DNA from: Talinum fruticosum
Taxonomy: Eukaryota > Streptophyta > Magnoliopsida > Caryophyllales > Talinaceae
DNA: 64,000 nucleotides
NCBI GenBank assembly: GCA_021018815.1
Contig: JAITYX010000127.1
Span: forward strand, 868,001-932,000
Direction of reading: 5' to 3'
Below, one piece after another: positions 24,343 through 35,597 of this stretch. The notes under the pieces were generated by a model that saw nothing but the letters and a program-made list of their open reading frames with translations, had not been told where the DNA came from and made no database searches. How positions within the stretch are numbered: position 1 is the stretch's first letter; the number at the start of each line of letters is the position of its first letter. Both the position numbers and the translations under genes were made by a program.

Positions 24343-26060
24343 CTCTGCTCTTTCCCTCTATTCTTTGTGTAAGTGAATTGTTTATGTATATATTGAATTC
24401 ATAGTAATATATATATAGTTTCCTTTTTTCTTCCAATTTTGATGTATTGTACATTTATCATAAACTAGACTTGATTTTTTTAACTTTACATAATTCATAA
24501 GACAATAATAAAATTATAAATGAAATGCTGAGGTCATCCATTTAATTTCCTTTATTGACGCAAGATGTAATAGGAACTGGAATTCTGTTGTTGTGATTAA
24601 CAATGAAGTGGTTTTACAAGACAAAACATGGAGTGTACATGAAGCATTGGCCAATCAACAAATAAGGGTTGAAGGATCGAAGAGTCAAATGAAAAGAAAC
24701 GGTCATAAACAATAGTCATTGTGCATCACCTTTTGTTTCCATTTTCTTTGCATTTAACTCCTTGACCTTCTACCCTTCTTTATGGGTCGGCCTATGTTGC
24801 ATGCACACTTTATGTTTTGTCTTGTAAAATTGACCTCACCGTTAATCACAACAAGGGAATTCTGTTTCCTGTTATGTCTTCGGTCGCTAAAGAAAACTAA
24901 ATGAATGGCATCAACATTTCATTCATATTTCATTATTGCCTTACGGCTGATGCAAATTTCTAAAAATCATGGTCTCTAGTTTATGATCATGTATAATACA
25001 ACAAACTTGCCCCCAAAAGGAAACCGAAAGTTTAGGTAATTGGATAAATTAGTCCACCCTAACTTCAACTCATCAAAATAAATAAATTTGATAATAAATT
25101 TATCTTTATGACAAGTATTTAGGACATCCCTATATCCAAATACCTTCCCAATTTTTTACATTTTCACATTTATATTTTCTCCATTTTCATCCTTAAACCC
25201 TATATATATATATATATATATATGCTGCTCTTTCCCTCTATTCGTTGTGTAAGAGAATTGTTTACATATATATTATATTAATAATAATATATTTATGGTT
25301 TCCATTTTGCTTCCAGTTTTGATTATTATACATTTATCATCTATAAGACATGTTTTTTTTAAGATTACATAATTCATAAGATAATAATAAAATTATGAAT
25401 GAAATGTTGGGGCCACCCATTTAATTTCCTTTAACGAAGCAAGATATAACATGAACCGGGATTCTCTTCTTGTGATTAACAATGAAATTGGTTTTACAAG
25501 ACAAAACATGGAGTCTACATACAAAATAGGTCGATCAACAAATAAGGGTAGAAGGATCGAGGAGCCAATCGGAAATAAAATGTCATAAACTATAGTTATT
25601 GTTTATCACCTTTTGTTTGCATTTGACTCCTCGACCTTCTACCCTTCTTTGCGCATACGCGTATATTGCGTGTACACTTCATGTTTTGTCTTCTAAAACT
25701 GACCTTATTGTTAATCACAACAAGGGAATTTCGGTTCCTGTTATGTTTTCGTTGCTTAAAGTAAACTAAATGGATGGCCTCAACATTTCATTCATATTTC
25801 ATTATCTTCTTATACATTCCGTAAACTTCAAACAAATCGTGACCTCTAGTTTATGATCATGTATAATACAAGTAACTTACACCCAAAAAGAAAACCGAAA
25901 ATTTAGATGATTAGATAAATTAATTCACCCCCAACTTAAACTCATCAAAATAAATAAATTTATAATAAATTTATCTTTATGATAAGTATTTGGGGAGATC
26001 CCCATATCCAAATACCTTTCTAATTTTTTACATTTTCACATTTACATTTTCACAAATTTT
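23600..26060. repeat. Three tandem units, each a giant inverted repeat
   Basis: Units start at about 23644, 24569 and 25450 (spacing about 924 and 881 bp). Each has a core palindrome, for example 23644-23777 pairing with 23802-23944 around a loop of about 25 bases. In units 2 and 3 the arms extend much further, to about 24417-25040 and 25300-25905, giving hairpins of roughly 600 bp. Spacers carry the TG/TA microsatellites. A partial fourth spacer copy lies near 26100-26240. Nothing here looks protein coding. Confidence 0.85.
24281..24342. repeat. (TG)n(TA)n microsatellite
   Basis: About 24 TG units followed by about 7 TA units in the spacer after hairpin unit 1. The equivalent spacer after unit 2 (25201-25222) has only TA repeats. 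Confidence 0.95.
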
Positions 26061-27263
26061 TCTATTTCCTTATAACCCTAAATCATAAATATTTTTATTT
26101 CTCTAAACTCTAACCATATTTGGATACGAATTTCGATAATAGGATAAACAAATTTCCATACAAATTTATCTTTATGAGAATGTTGTTGGGATGACCCTAT
26201 ATCCAAATTATATTTCTATTTCTCTAAAACCCTAAAGAAATTTAGATACACTCTTTCGGTCTACCATCCTTAACTATCATATTTCGCTTTAATTACCACA
26301 AATCCTAAACTCGTAAACCCATTTCTCAAAATCTCAAACATTTCATGAATTTCCACCTTCATAAACTAAACAAATGTTACCCACATTCTCAATATTCAAC
26401 ATTTCAATAATGATTCAATATTTCAACAATCTCAACATTACCCACATTCTATACATTCACAGAATTACTACAAATAGATTCAACATTTAACTACAATACA
26501 TTTTTGTAAATAACTTAAAGCCAAAAAGAAGAGAGGATAGAGATTCATACCTAAGAACCGACAACGGCGAGGGTGAGGAGAGGCTTGACAGTGAGAATTA
26601 GTTTGAGGGATCTACATTTAAAAGAGACGAGAGGAAACTATGAAGAAATGAAAGATTAAGAGAGAGGAGATCCAAACGACGAGGGTGAGGAGAGGCTTAC
26701 CAATTCAAGTCGACTAACAAGGAACCTACGAATTCCACATTTGAGGAGGTATGTGGAGGAGAGAAAACTGTCGAAAGCGAAAAGACCGAGAGTAGATGTA
26801 ACTAGGCATGGAAACAAGCAGGCATGTTTTCGCGTTTTTAACCTGATCCGAAAGACTTATAATGACGGTTCTTTCATAGAACCGTCGGTATATGTGACAT
26901 TTCACGATGGTTCTATTAAAAACCCGTCGTTAAATGTTTCAGCAATATATATGACGATGGTTCATATTAAAGAAACGTGGCCATATGTGTTAAACAATGC
27001 CTATTATTTACAAAAATACCACCGGTCCAGTTTTCGTGACGGTTTATCTTTTTAACGAGTAGTTAAAGACCCCTCATTGGAAGTGGTTCCTGTAGCAGTG
27101 GGTATTTATCGATCAACTAAAAACAAAAAGCATAGTATTCAACACCCCTTCATAGTTTTAGGGAATGTTAAGCAAGCAACTTATACACAAGAAACATAAT
27201 AAATATAGAAGGATCATAAATTAGAAAAGTACATCAATGCTAACATTTCATTATTCTCGCTGC

Positions 27264-27336
27264 GCTTCTCAATAAGGAACTTCGTGGTATAAATCACTTC
27301 ATCCGAATTTATACCAAAAATGCCTTATTGAGAAGC
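27264..27336. repeat. Short hairpin
   Basis: GCTTCTCAATAAGG (27264-27277) pairs perfectly with CCTTATTGAGAAGC (27323-27336), and an inner GGTATAAAT/ATTTATACC pair adds nine more base pairs. Origin is unknown; it could be a small fold-back element or part of a transposon intron. Confidence 0.75.
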
Positions 27337-27856
27337 GAGAGCTGAGATTAGCGACCAAAAAGGGTATAAATAACTTGTTTACCTTAAAAAGCTTGTCACC
27401 ATCATGTATGCACCTTTCAAATCAACTACTTCCAAAGCTATATCATTGAGTTTTGGTTGATTTAAAAAGTTAGGTACCTAAAGCAACAACTTCTCCATAA
27501 GAAACAGAACAAACATAGAAGGATTATCAAAAGGGAAAGGAAATCCAAACTAACATTGATCGCTAATCTCAGCCTTCCTCCTCTAAACAGGAAAAGCATT
27601 CTACCCGTCCATTGGATAGCTTAGTCCTTATTTTGGTCCTCATCGAACAATGATCTATTACATGAATACTACATGTCCAAAATAATGAAAAGCAAGCTAC
27701 GGTTTCTAAAACAAGCAACAATATGAATATCCTTCGCAATAAAATATTGTTATATAATAATGTTCTTATCGAATTGATATAATTACATGGTTTTATACCT
27801 TTTTTCCCCTCCTTTGGAGTTATCTTCAATATATATGCCCTCTTGATGGTCAACCC

Positions 27857-28106
27857 TCAAATATAATTCTTCAAAATTGGCATCCTTATTTTCGACAAGC
27901 ATTCCCTAAGAGAAGGGTGGGGTCTCCTCAACAAACTCACACACTTCTTGACCATCCCCACCAGTAACGTGCCTCTTTCCTTGAACAATAATAGACCGCT
28001 TATCATTCGTCGGGTCGTCAACATAGAACACTTTTCTTGCTTGAGATACCATAACAAATTGATCCCCTTTAGGCCCTTCTCTTGAGAGATCGACCATCAT
28101 AAATCC
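27857..28106 (-). pseudogene. CACTA transposase C-terminal fragment (DUF4216-like)
   Basis: The minus strand reads FVMVSQARKVFYVDDPTND, the hallmark of the DUF4216 region near the C-terminus of TNP2-type En/Spm transposases (family form: ...ASQA.QVFYV.DP...). It is followed by an acidic tail, and a frame change lies within the fragment. No other part of the transposase is recognisable on either side; 27340-27850 may hold introns or degraded sequence. It ends abruptly next to the gypsy RT that begins at 28134. Confidence 0.7.
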
Positions 28107-28133
28107 TATCTCATCAACTCGGAGATCTGTTCA

Positions 28134-28900
28134 TATATATCGGAGGACAGACTACAACATTGTTGCACGACATGATCCACAAAGAAGCTGAAGTTTATGT
28201 TGATGACATGATCATTAAGTCCACCGATAGGGCAGCACACCTACCCAGCCTTAAAAAGTTCTTCGAAAGACCGAGAAAGTACAACATGCACTTTCATCCT
28301 CAAAAGTGTGTCTTTGGGGTAACCTCGGGCAAGATATTAGGCTATGTTGTTAGTCATAGAGGAATCAAAGTTTATCTATCCAAGATCAAAGCTATTCAAG
28401 AAATTTTGCAGTAGAAAACGAGAGAGGAGATACGGGGATTCCTAGGATGTTTACAAGTACATTAGTCATTTCATATCAAACCGACAATAGTCCGTGGACC
28501 CATTTTTAAGAAGTTAAAGAAAGGGTCATGGCCTATTTGGGACGACGATCGCCAAAAAGCATTCGAAAAGGTTAAGGAATATCTAGCCAACACTCTAGTG
28601 CTAATTCTAACCCAACCAGGGAATCCTCTACTTTTGTACCTTGCCACAACAAAGATAGCTATGGGAGGCATACTAGCTCAACGAGATGGAAAGGAAGAGT
28701 ACACGGTATATTATCTAAGTAAGAAATTCTTAGATTATAAGACTAGATATACACCCCTAGAGAAGACATCATTGGCATTAGTCCGGGCTACCAAGAAGCC
28801 CAAGCACTACATATTGGCCCACACGGCTCATGTGGTAGCACCGATGGATCCCATCAACTACTTCCTTGAGTAATTAACCATTAGTAGCAAGATAGCTAAA
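28134..28900 (+). pseudogene. Tat copy 2 reverse transcriptase (C-terminal) and RNase H
   Basis: The RT palm starts LLHDMIHKEAEVYVDDM, with the catalytic YVDD intact at 28196-28207. The FGVTSGKILGYVVSHRGI block follows, then, after a stop near 28414, the RNase H connection (GFLGCL, QAFEKVKEYL) and RNase H with MGGILAQRDGKEEYTVYYLSK, FLDYKTRYTPLEKT and ILAHTAHVVAPMDPINY. Fingers and the upstream palm are missing. The domain order continues into the second RNase H. Confidence 0.88.
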
Positions 28901-29029
28901 TGGACGAGTAATGCTATGAGAATTTAAACTCAAGTACGTCTCTCAAATAGAATCAAGGGAAATGTAGTGTTGAAATCCTAGTCGATGTACCTATAACTGA
29001 ATCGCAACCCGAACACCATGACTTCCCGG

Positions 29030-29870
29030 ATAAAAACATTTTACAAGTAGAGGTGGATGTATGCACAATAAAGTTTAACGGCTATTTCAATCCGAAGGGC
29101 TTCGGAGTAAGGATCCTTCTAGGCTCGCCGGAGGGACCATATACTCTCATTTAAGTCAAATTGGATGACAACGCCGTGAAATATGAAGCATACATCACGG
29201 GACTTGAAGCTACTATAGAGATCGAGCTAAGAGCATCGGGGTTTTTGGTGACTCCAGTCGATCATTAATCGATTTCGCAAAAATGGAAGGTACACATTAA
29301 AGTCTTGGCACCCTACCAAGCACATATGATTAAATTATCAAAACATTTTTAAAGTATTTCGTACACCTACCTTCCTAAGGATGACAACCAGTTCGCGAAG
29401 CTTTAGCTAAGTTAGCATCCATGATCAATATCCCTAATGGCATTTATTAAATGCCTATCCACAAAGAGCAATAGAGTTAGCTCGCCCATGTATACACACT
29501 AGAAGTATCTAGTATCAACCAAACCATTTGGTACCATGACATTAATCAACATCTTGATAAACAAGAATATCTATTAGACTCCATGCTTAAAGCCTAATGA
29601 GCCATTAGGATGCTAGCAGCCTAGTTTTTCATCAACTAAGGACAGATGTATAGGAAAACCAACTCAAGGATGAGCTTACTTTGTGTCAATTAACATGAAG
29701 CAAAGCGCATCATGGATAAAATTTATAATGGGGAATATGAGCCCCATATGAATGAAAGGATGTTGGTCTAGAAAATTCAGAGGCTATGATACTACTCGGT
29801 TGACCATGGCAGCGGACTATCATGAATTCGTGAAGAAATGACACAAATGTAGTGTGTATGCAAATTTACA
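29030..29870 (+). pseudogene. Tat copy 2 archaeal-type RNase H and integrase zinc finger
   Basis: The second RNase H begins near VEVDVCTIKFNGYFNPKGFG and GSPEGPYTLI, then KYEAYITGLEATIE, KVHIKVLAPYQAHM and SISYTYLPKDDNQFAK up to about 29440. After a degraded stretch the integrase N-terminal zinc finger ends HKCSVYANLQ at 29841-29872; the first Cys codon of its CxxC pair has become TGA. The coding sequence is cut at 29876 by a 2 kb insertion and resumes at 31926 in the same protein region. Confidence 0.8.
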
Positions 29871-29876
29871 ACACCA

Positions 29877-31925
29877 ATTGTTAAGCTTGTCGTACAGACA
29901 ACAAATTAAACCACTACTTAAACTTATAATAAACAATATAGCAAGGGCAAGTAGGAATCGAATCCACGAGGAAAGATATAATAACATGCAAGTTTTAATC
30001 TAATTAAATTTACTACTCTTAAAAACAAAATAGAAAATATAAATTAAAATCAATAACTAAAATTCATAGAAAATTATCTAATAACTAAATAAATAATTTA
30101 TACAGAATAATAAAACTACAATAACCCAGAAATATTTTTGTATATTTTTTAGAACAATTAAAACAGAAAACTAAAGCAGAAAATAAACAAATTCTAAAAC
30201 AGAAAATTAAATAAGTAAAATTCTGCACTAAAATAATTACGAAAATAAATACTAAAATTACCCAGAATAATAATACTAATTTTCTAAACCTAACCAGACC
30301 CTAAAAATATAAAAACAAAATTTAAAATCTAATTTACGAATTTATTTTATTAAAAACCTGCAGTAATTAAATTCAAGAATTATATCTGAAAAAATATCAA
30401 ATTAATTCCAAAAATTCTAAAATTTAATCACAGCAAACTAGGACTCTATCTAAACCCTAAAAGAAAATAAAACACAAAAAATAACAAAAGAAACTATTTT
30501 TAAACTAATTTCTAACAAACTGACTCAAAAATAATAAAAACTGACAGAAAATTAATTCTGAAAATTAAATTATGTAAAGACTCAAAACTAAATTAAAATA
30601 AAATTACTAAAACTAACCTAAAATACTGATCTTTAGGGGGGTAACGAAATTAATAATAAAAGACTATATATTTATAAATAAAAATTGACAAACTAAAGAA
30701 AATAACTAAAAAGCAAACAAATAATTATCAAAGATAGCAAATTTATAAAAACACTTAGTATAATCTATATCCACCATGCAAATTATTATTTATCATTAAC
30801 ACACAAATTGATCTACCCATGAGCTAAACTGTAGAAGACAACCACTAGCGGATCTTCCCCGTTTTTCCTTAGTTATTAGTTTACTTAGGCCTAGCCCTAA
30901 TATAAACCCTACTAATATTGATAACCCTAGCACTAGCACTAGAATTTAATCAAATTAGAGCATTAAGCATTAGAAAAACATCATCTAGCACCTAATAACC
31001 AATCTACTAGCAAATTGATTTAAGAAGGATCTATGATAATTTCCTAATTAAAAGAGATGGGTATGAGCCATCCATGATTAACTAGGGTGATACTTATGTC
31101 TAAAAAATCAAGCAATTACGTACTTAAACCCTCTAAACTATCACATGAATTTATATAAAACTAAATAGCGTGCACTCTAATTAATTAGACATAAATTCAT
31201 AAACATTAAACACAAATTATCATAGAATCATGGATCAAATCAATAAGACAATAAAAATCAAAACTTTGTTTCAAAATAAATAATTTAACATGGCTTCAAT
31301 GAGATTATACTAAGTATAAGAAAAACTACTCACACATCATGTAATTTAAAACATGTAAACTAAATAAAACTAGCATCTTTAGTATTAATCTATCAATAAA
31401 AACTCAATCTTTTCTAATAAAAATTACAAAACTAAATTATACTACCGATATTAGTTTCTTTGACCCGGGAAGATGAAGAAGATGATGATGGATGGTGGCT
31501 GGGCAGCAGGTGTAGGCGGCAGCAAGCGGTGGTGGCTGGCGTGGACAGCAAAGGCAAGAGGTGGTGATTGTGTGTGGGTCTAGGTCCCCTCTCCATGATG
31601 ATAATAAGTAGTATATATAGGGTGAAAGAGTTAGGGTTTATTTCTCTTTCTTCTCTTCTAAGTTTCCCTTTTCTATTCCACTTAGGATTTCCTAAAATAT
31701 AATATCCTAAAATAAATATTTTATTACATATTATATTTATGGACCGACTTCATATATTTTCTTGGATGCTTGTCGGTAGCTAAAAATCCACTTTTAACGA
31801 CTTTTCTTCTCTTCCCCACTTTATTCGATAATTACCTATAAATAGACAAAATAGAATAAATTAGATAAAATAAACTATATAATATAAACTCAATAACTAC
31901 TAAAAATACGTATAAAATACGACTT
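29877..31925. mobile_element. AT-rich 2.05 kb insertion in the Tat integrase
   Basis: The seven bases AACACCA occur at both edges (29870-29876 and 31926-31932). Removing one copy plus the insert restores the integrase reading YANLQHQPPSF. The ends share a weak inverted repeat, GTTAAG..TCGTA. It is very AT-rich with no long frame. Read on the minus strand, a TATATATA box near 31610 is followed by an ATG and a His/Ser-rich short frame, like a promoter and leader. The element type is unknown; a non-autonomous LTR or TIR element are both possible. Confidence 0.6.
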
Positions 31926-32820
31926 AACACCAGCCACCATCGTTTCTCATGACATTTGCATCATCCTGGCCATTCTCGATTTAAGGAATTGATATTATTG
32001 ACAAAGTGACCCCTAAATGAACAAGTGGTCACGAATTTGTGTTCGTAGCAATCGACTACTCGCACCAAGTGGATAAAAGCAGCCTCGTATGCAACCTTGA
32101 CGTCCAAACACGTAGCGAACTCGGGAACATTATTTATCGATATTGGGTACCCTATGAATTGATCGGTGACCATTGTAGTCACTTCAAGAAAAAGTAGTAG
32201 ACCTGCTAAAGAAATACAAGATCAAGCACAACAAATCTTCTCCCTATCGCCCTCGGACTAATGGACCACTCAAGGCCGCTAACAAAAATATTCACAAAAT
32301 AGAGAAGATGGTTGTCGACTATAAGGATTGGCCTCGACAAGTTACCTTTTGCCTTATAGGGCTACTAGACCGCCATCGAATCTCTATGGGAGCGAAACCT
32401 TACTCCCTAGTATATGGCATGGAAGCAATCCTTCCAATAGAAATTACCATCCCCTCATTAAGGATCGTTGTTGGGAGTAAGATTCTCGAGCGGAATCGGT
32501 TAAGACACGCTATGAAGAGTTAATGTTGCTAGATGAACGGCGCCTCAACGCCTAACATAATCTCTAAATATACCAAGCATGTTTACGAAGGGCATTTAAC
32601 AAAAAGGTGAAGCTTCCTACTTTGCAGGTTGGAGATTTGGTCGTTAAAGATTAAGGTGCCAATCCAGGATCCTCGAGAAAATTCAAGCCTAATCGGCAAG
32701 GCCCATTTGTGCTTAGTTAGATACTAATAGGAGTAGCAGTAGAAACTAACATATTTGGATGCCGAAGCGATTTTTCAGTACACAAACATAGATCAACCGA
32801 GGAAATATTACGTGTAGCAC
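31926..32820 (+). pseudogene. Tat copy 2 integrase core and C-terminal part
   Basis: The integrase resumes SSWPFSI.GIDIIDKVTPK, then HEFVFVAIDY, IYRYWVPYELIGDH, GPLKAANKNIHKI and GAKPYSLVYGMEAILP, and EITIPSLRIVV near 32480. These follow the Tat integrase order, including the region around the second catalytic Asp and the Asn/Lys-rich motif after it. Stops at 31980 and after 32523 break it. Degraded tail sequence continues to about 32820. Confidence 0.82.
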
Positions 32821-33244
32821 GACCCTAAATAGAGTCAAGCCTGGCCCAACCAGGCCACACTATAGAAGTCGCCGGCCACCACCCGGACTACGGTGGGCGA
32901 GGTTGGGTCGAACAGTTTCCCTGGTTTTACCTCTGTAATTATTTGTTTGACGTTCCAATCGAGACAGTCTAATTATTTATTTATTTTGGGCGATCCAATT
33001 AGATGGCCATTAGTATAATTAATTCTTTAATTATTTTAATTAATTTTTAGAATGGCCCAAATAGGTGGTCCATTTTATGTACTCCTTTAAGTGAGCGATT
33101 AAAAATAAAATAAAGCATAAAAGTGAGTATAAAACTTCCTTTTATTGAATAAAAGGTAAGTCTACTACTTATCCGAGTACATAGCTAATAAAAGGCAAAA
33201 ACAAGCACATTACTTGTAAAAAATAAAACAATTCTAAAGAGGCC
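32821..33244. other. Spacer between Tat pol and the antisense gene
   Basis: It has a short GC-rich part (32850-32930), then AT-rich DNA. I see no gene. In retroelement terms it separates the 3' ends of two convergent genes. Confidence 0.45.
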
Positions 33245-35300
33245 CTAGTCTATTCTGCGGATCACTAGACTCAGCCCGTCATCTTGAGTGCGCTTCTTTA
33301 GCTCCTCAATTTTGCGGGCCCTCCTCTCTTCAGCTTCTTTAGCCTCGGATTTCCTTCTACAGGCCCGTTCATCAATTCTAGGGTTCATCAATTCAAGGGT
33401 TCCTTCGCGAATTTCGAGTAGTGGATCAACTGGAACAGCTCGTTGGGGATCCATCTCTCGTGCCCTCAATGCCTTGCGATGTTTGGGGTCCACTTCCATT
33501 ATCCACTCAAGATAATGTGCAAATACCGTAAACGTTCGCTCATCTACAAGTTTCAACAGATTCGGCAGGTTCATTCAATACTCCGGCCATGACTTAACTC
33601 GCCTAGAAACAGCCAAAACCTTCGAACATTTTGAAGGTAGATGGCCAAACACAGATCCGGATGGGGGAATCGCCTGCTCTCGTCCCATTTTTCACTATAC
33701 ACGGTGAAGGAAGTAATAGGTACTAGTTTTTAGACCCAGTAGGCTTACAAATGGTTGTTGTCCGGTATGTGTCCTAAATTGGGACACTTTCAAGTGTTTA
33801 ATGTACCATTCAATGGTACTACTATGGTTTTTATGATAATCCTCCCACTAGGAAGCAAGATGATTGGTCACCACATTTAACCGCTTCCACTAACGAAGTG
33901 TATCGCTAGATACGTGTCCGATCTTGCCGGAGCCTAAATCAATTGTAGATGCTGCATCATCCAAATATGCTTACAATAGATAAAAAAATCATAAGAGTCC
34001 TACATGGTCAAATTCAACCTTATTTATTACCCAACAAGAGCAAAAATAAAATAAAAACAAAAACATGAAAAGGCAATCAACCGGAGGCTTTTCAACCTCA
34101 GTGGCCCTGATCGCCATCCCATAGCCGGGGCCGCCGACCTTGTCTCGATGATTGGTCTCGCTTTTGTTATTTACTTACCTATAATAATAGGGGCTCTGGC
34201 AAAGTGTTCCGCCGGATTGGCCTCCACACAATCTAAACCTATAAGTGTTTCAACGACTATCAGCGGAGTCAAGGAATAGTAATATTCCGGTTGCTCAACA
34301 AAGCACAGTAGTGCCACGAGCGACATATCCCTATGGCCTCCTACCAGCTTGAAAACCCGATTCGGACGATCTTACGATTCTACGATCCAAACATTCTTCA
34401 TGATCTAACTACCATTAAAATCTTAAATGTATTATAATCATACGATCCTAATTTAGTTTAGAAATCGTGGTATGATCGTAATACGATTCTATGATCCTAC
34501 GATCCGATCCACGATTCTTGTTAAATTTTATAAATTGCTAACATAATTTTATTTGAGAACTCATTATAATAGTATGCTTTTAAACCAAAATCATTCACAA
34601 ACTATAGTTGAATTGGATTTCTATAAATCTTTAGAAATGTTTGCCAAGATTTTATTCTTATAAAAAAAGTTCACTATTACGAACAAATATAAAATGTTAT
34701 TATTCTCGATCTATTTCTGCAATTCTGATTCTAACCACCCCCAAACGATTCTAACTAGGATCCCGGTTCTAACAACCTTGAGCTCGACGTATAGGAATTA
34801 TGATGCACTCGGTGATGAGTACATCAGGCAAGTAATTCTTCATTAGATTCATTAGGTCCACCCGAGAATCCAACCTAGATTCCTATTATTTAGTTTCGTA
34901 AGGAGTTTGTAGGTTTCATGCATATTCTCGGAGGATTTGGGTGTAATAGGTTTCGTACGGCATTGGATGCTAATAATAGCATCAACCACTTCAGGCAGTG
35001 GATACAATTCCTTATCTCCAAACCTAAAAACATGGTAATGTGAATCCCAATAGGCTATCGCAACCCTTAAAAAATCTAGTAGACTTTCACTGTCGAATAC
35101 TCGAATAAGGTATTCAGCCCATATTATGGCAAACCTACCCTTTTAGTGTTTGTCATCTCATGCATCCAACAAGATAACTCAATCATGAAATTCATCTTTT
35201 GAGAGTAGAAGGCACAAAGATATGTTTAGGATTTGTTTTCCGATGGAATTGTAGAAGAGGGTTCGAAGGCACAATTATCGACATCGAACGGAGGGTCCAA
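33245..35300 (-). pseudogene. DUF7745-like antisense gene of Tat copy 2
   Basis: Reading the minus strand from about 35200: NFMIELSCWMHEMTNTKRVG, then FLRVAIAYWDSHYHVFRFGDKELYPLPE, a pattern of plant DUF7745 proteins (a 'FWDP..RCFTF...DL.PT.EEY' type block). After a small inserted element come SLVALLCFVEQPEYYYSLTP and LIVVETLIGLD near 34200-34300. A 109-residue open frame ends the gene (33245-33574), with WPEY, MNLPNLLKLVDERTFTV and a Lys/Glu-rich coiled tail. Spacing and frame changes suggest introns or decay. It follows the PMD gene in the same direction. The family name is tentative. Confidence 0.55.
34345..34790. mobile_element. Small repeat element with TACGATCC motifs
   Basis: CGATTCTACGATCC, CATACGATCC, GATTCTATGATCCTACGATCC and CGATTCTAACTAGGATCCCGG recur on both strands within 450 bp, and the block interrupts the DUF7745-like gene. 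CTTGA occurs at both edges and may be a target duplication. This pattern fits a miniature transposon; I cannot name its superfamily. Confidence 0.45.
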
Positions 35301-35597
35301 TTTATAGTAGTTCCAGGATCAGCATCCTACTACACCAATGCCACCGAAGACCAATGGAGCCTCGGCTTCCCGTGGCAGGCGCCGGGCGGTCCGCTTTATT
35401 CTTTTGGCCCAAGCATTCCTTGGGCCATTACTTGTTTATGCTCCTGGCCCATTTTCGGTCAAGCTATATTATTTGCGACCATGCATTTATAAATTCCAAT
35501 ATTGGTTTTTATTATTTTCTTTTGGGGGCGGGGAATAGGGGCTAGTGCATTTTTTCGATTTGTCTTTGCAATTTTTCCTAGAAGTTTTTTTACATCA

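Larger units (their letters stand above)
23255..27100. mobile_element. Probable non-autonomous CACTA element
   Basis: The left end is CACTACTATAGTAACCA at 23255; the right end, read inward on the minus strand from 27100, is CACTGCTACAGGAACCA. They agree at 14 of 17 positions. Palindromic subterminal repeats lie inside both ends: ACCGTAGTAAAAAATAACC near 23380 and GACGGTTCTTTCATAG...AACCGTC near 26862. The 3 bp flanks (GTC and GGT) do not match, so the pairing is uncertain. The body carries three tandem hairpin units and a purine-rich stretch at 26530-26760 that resembles transcribed leader. No transposase is visible inside. Confidence 0.45.

Noticed and set aside
23600..26060. Repeats with hairpins that might suggest a CRISPR-like array
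   Set aside because: Units are about 0.9 kb and plant-type; there are no short direct repeats with unique spacers and no cas genes.
29940..29985. tRNA-like B-box (GGAATCGAATCC) that might mark a SINE or tRNA
   Set aside because: No matching A box at the right distance, no cloverleaf, and it lies within a larger AT-rich element.
35199..35545. Three plus-strand frames of 63-97 residues
   Set aside because: They lie opposite the start of the DUF7745-like gene and its GC-rich upstream part; only the minus strand matches copy 1.
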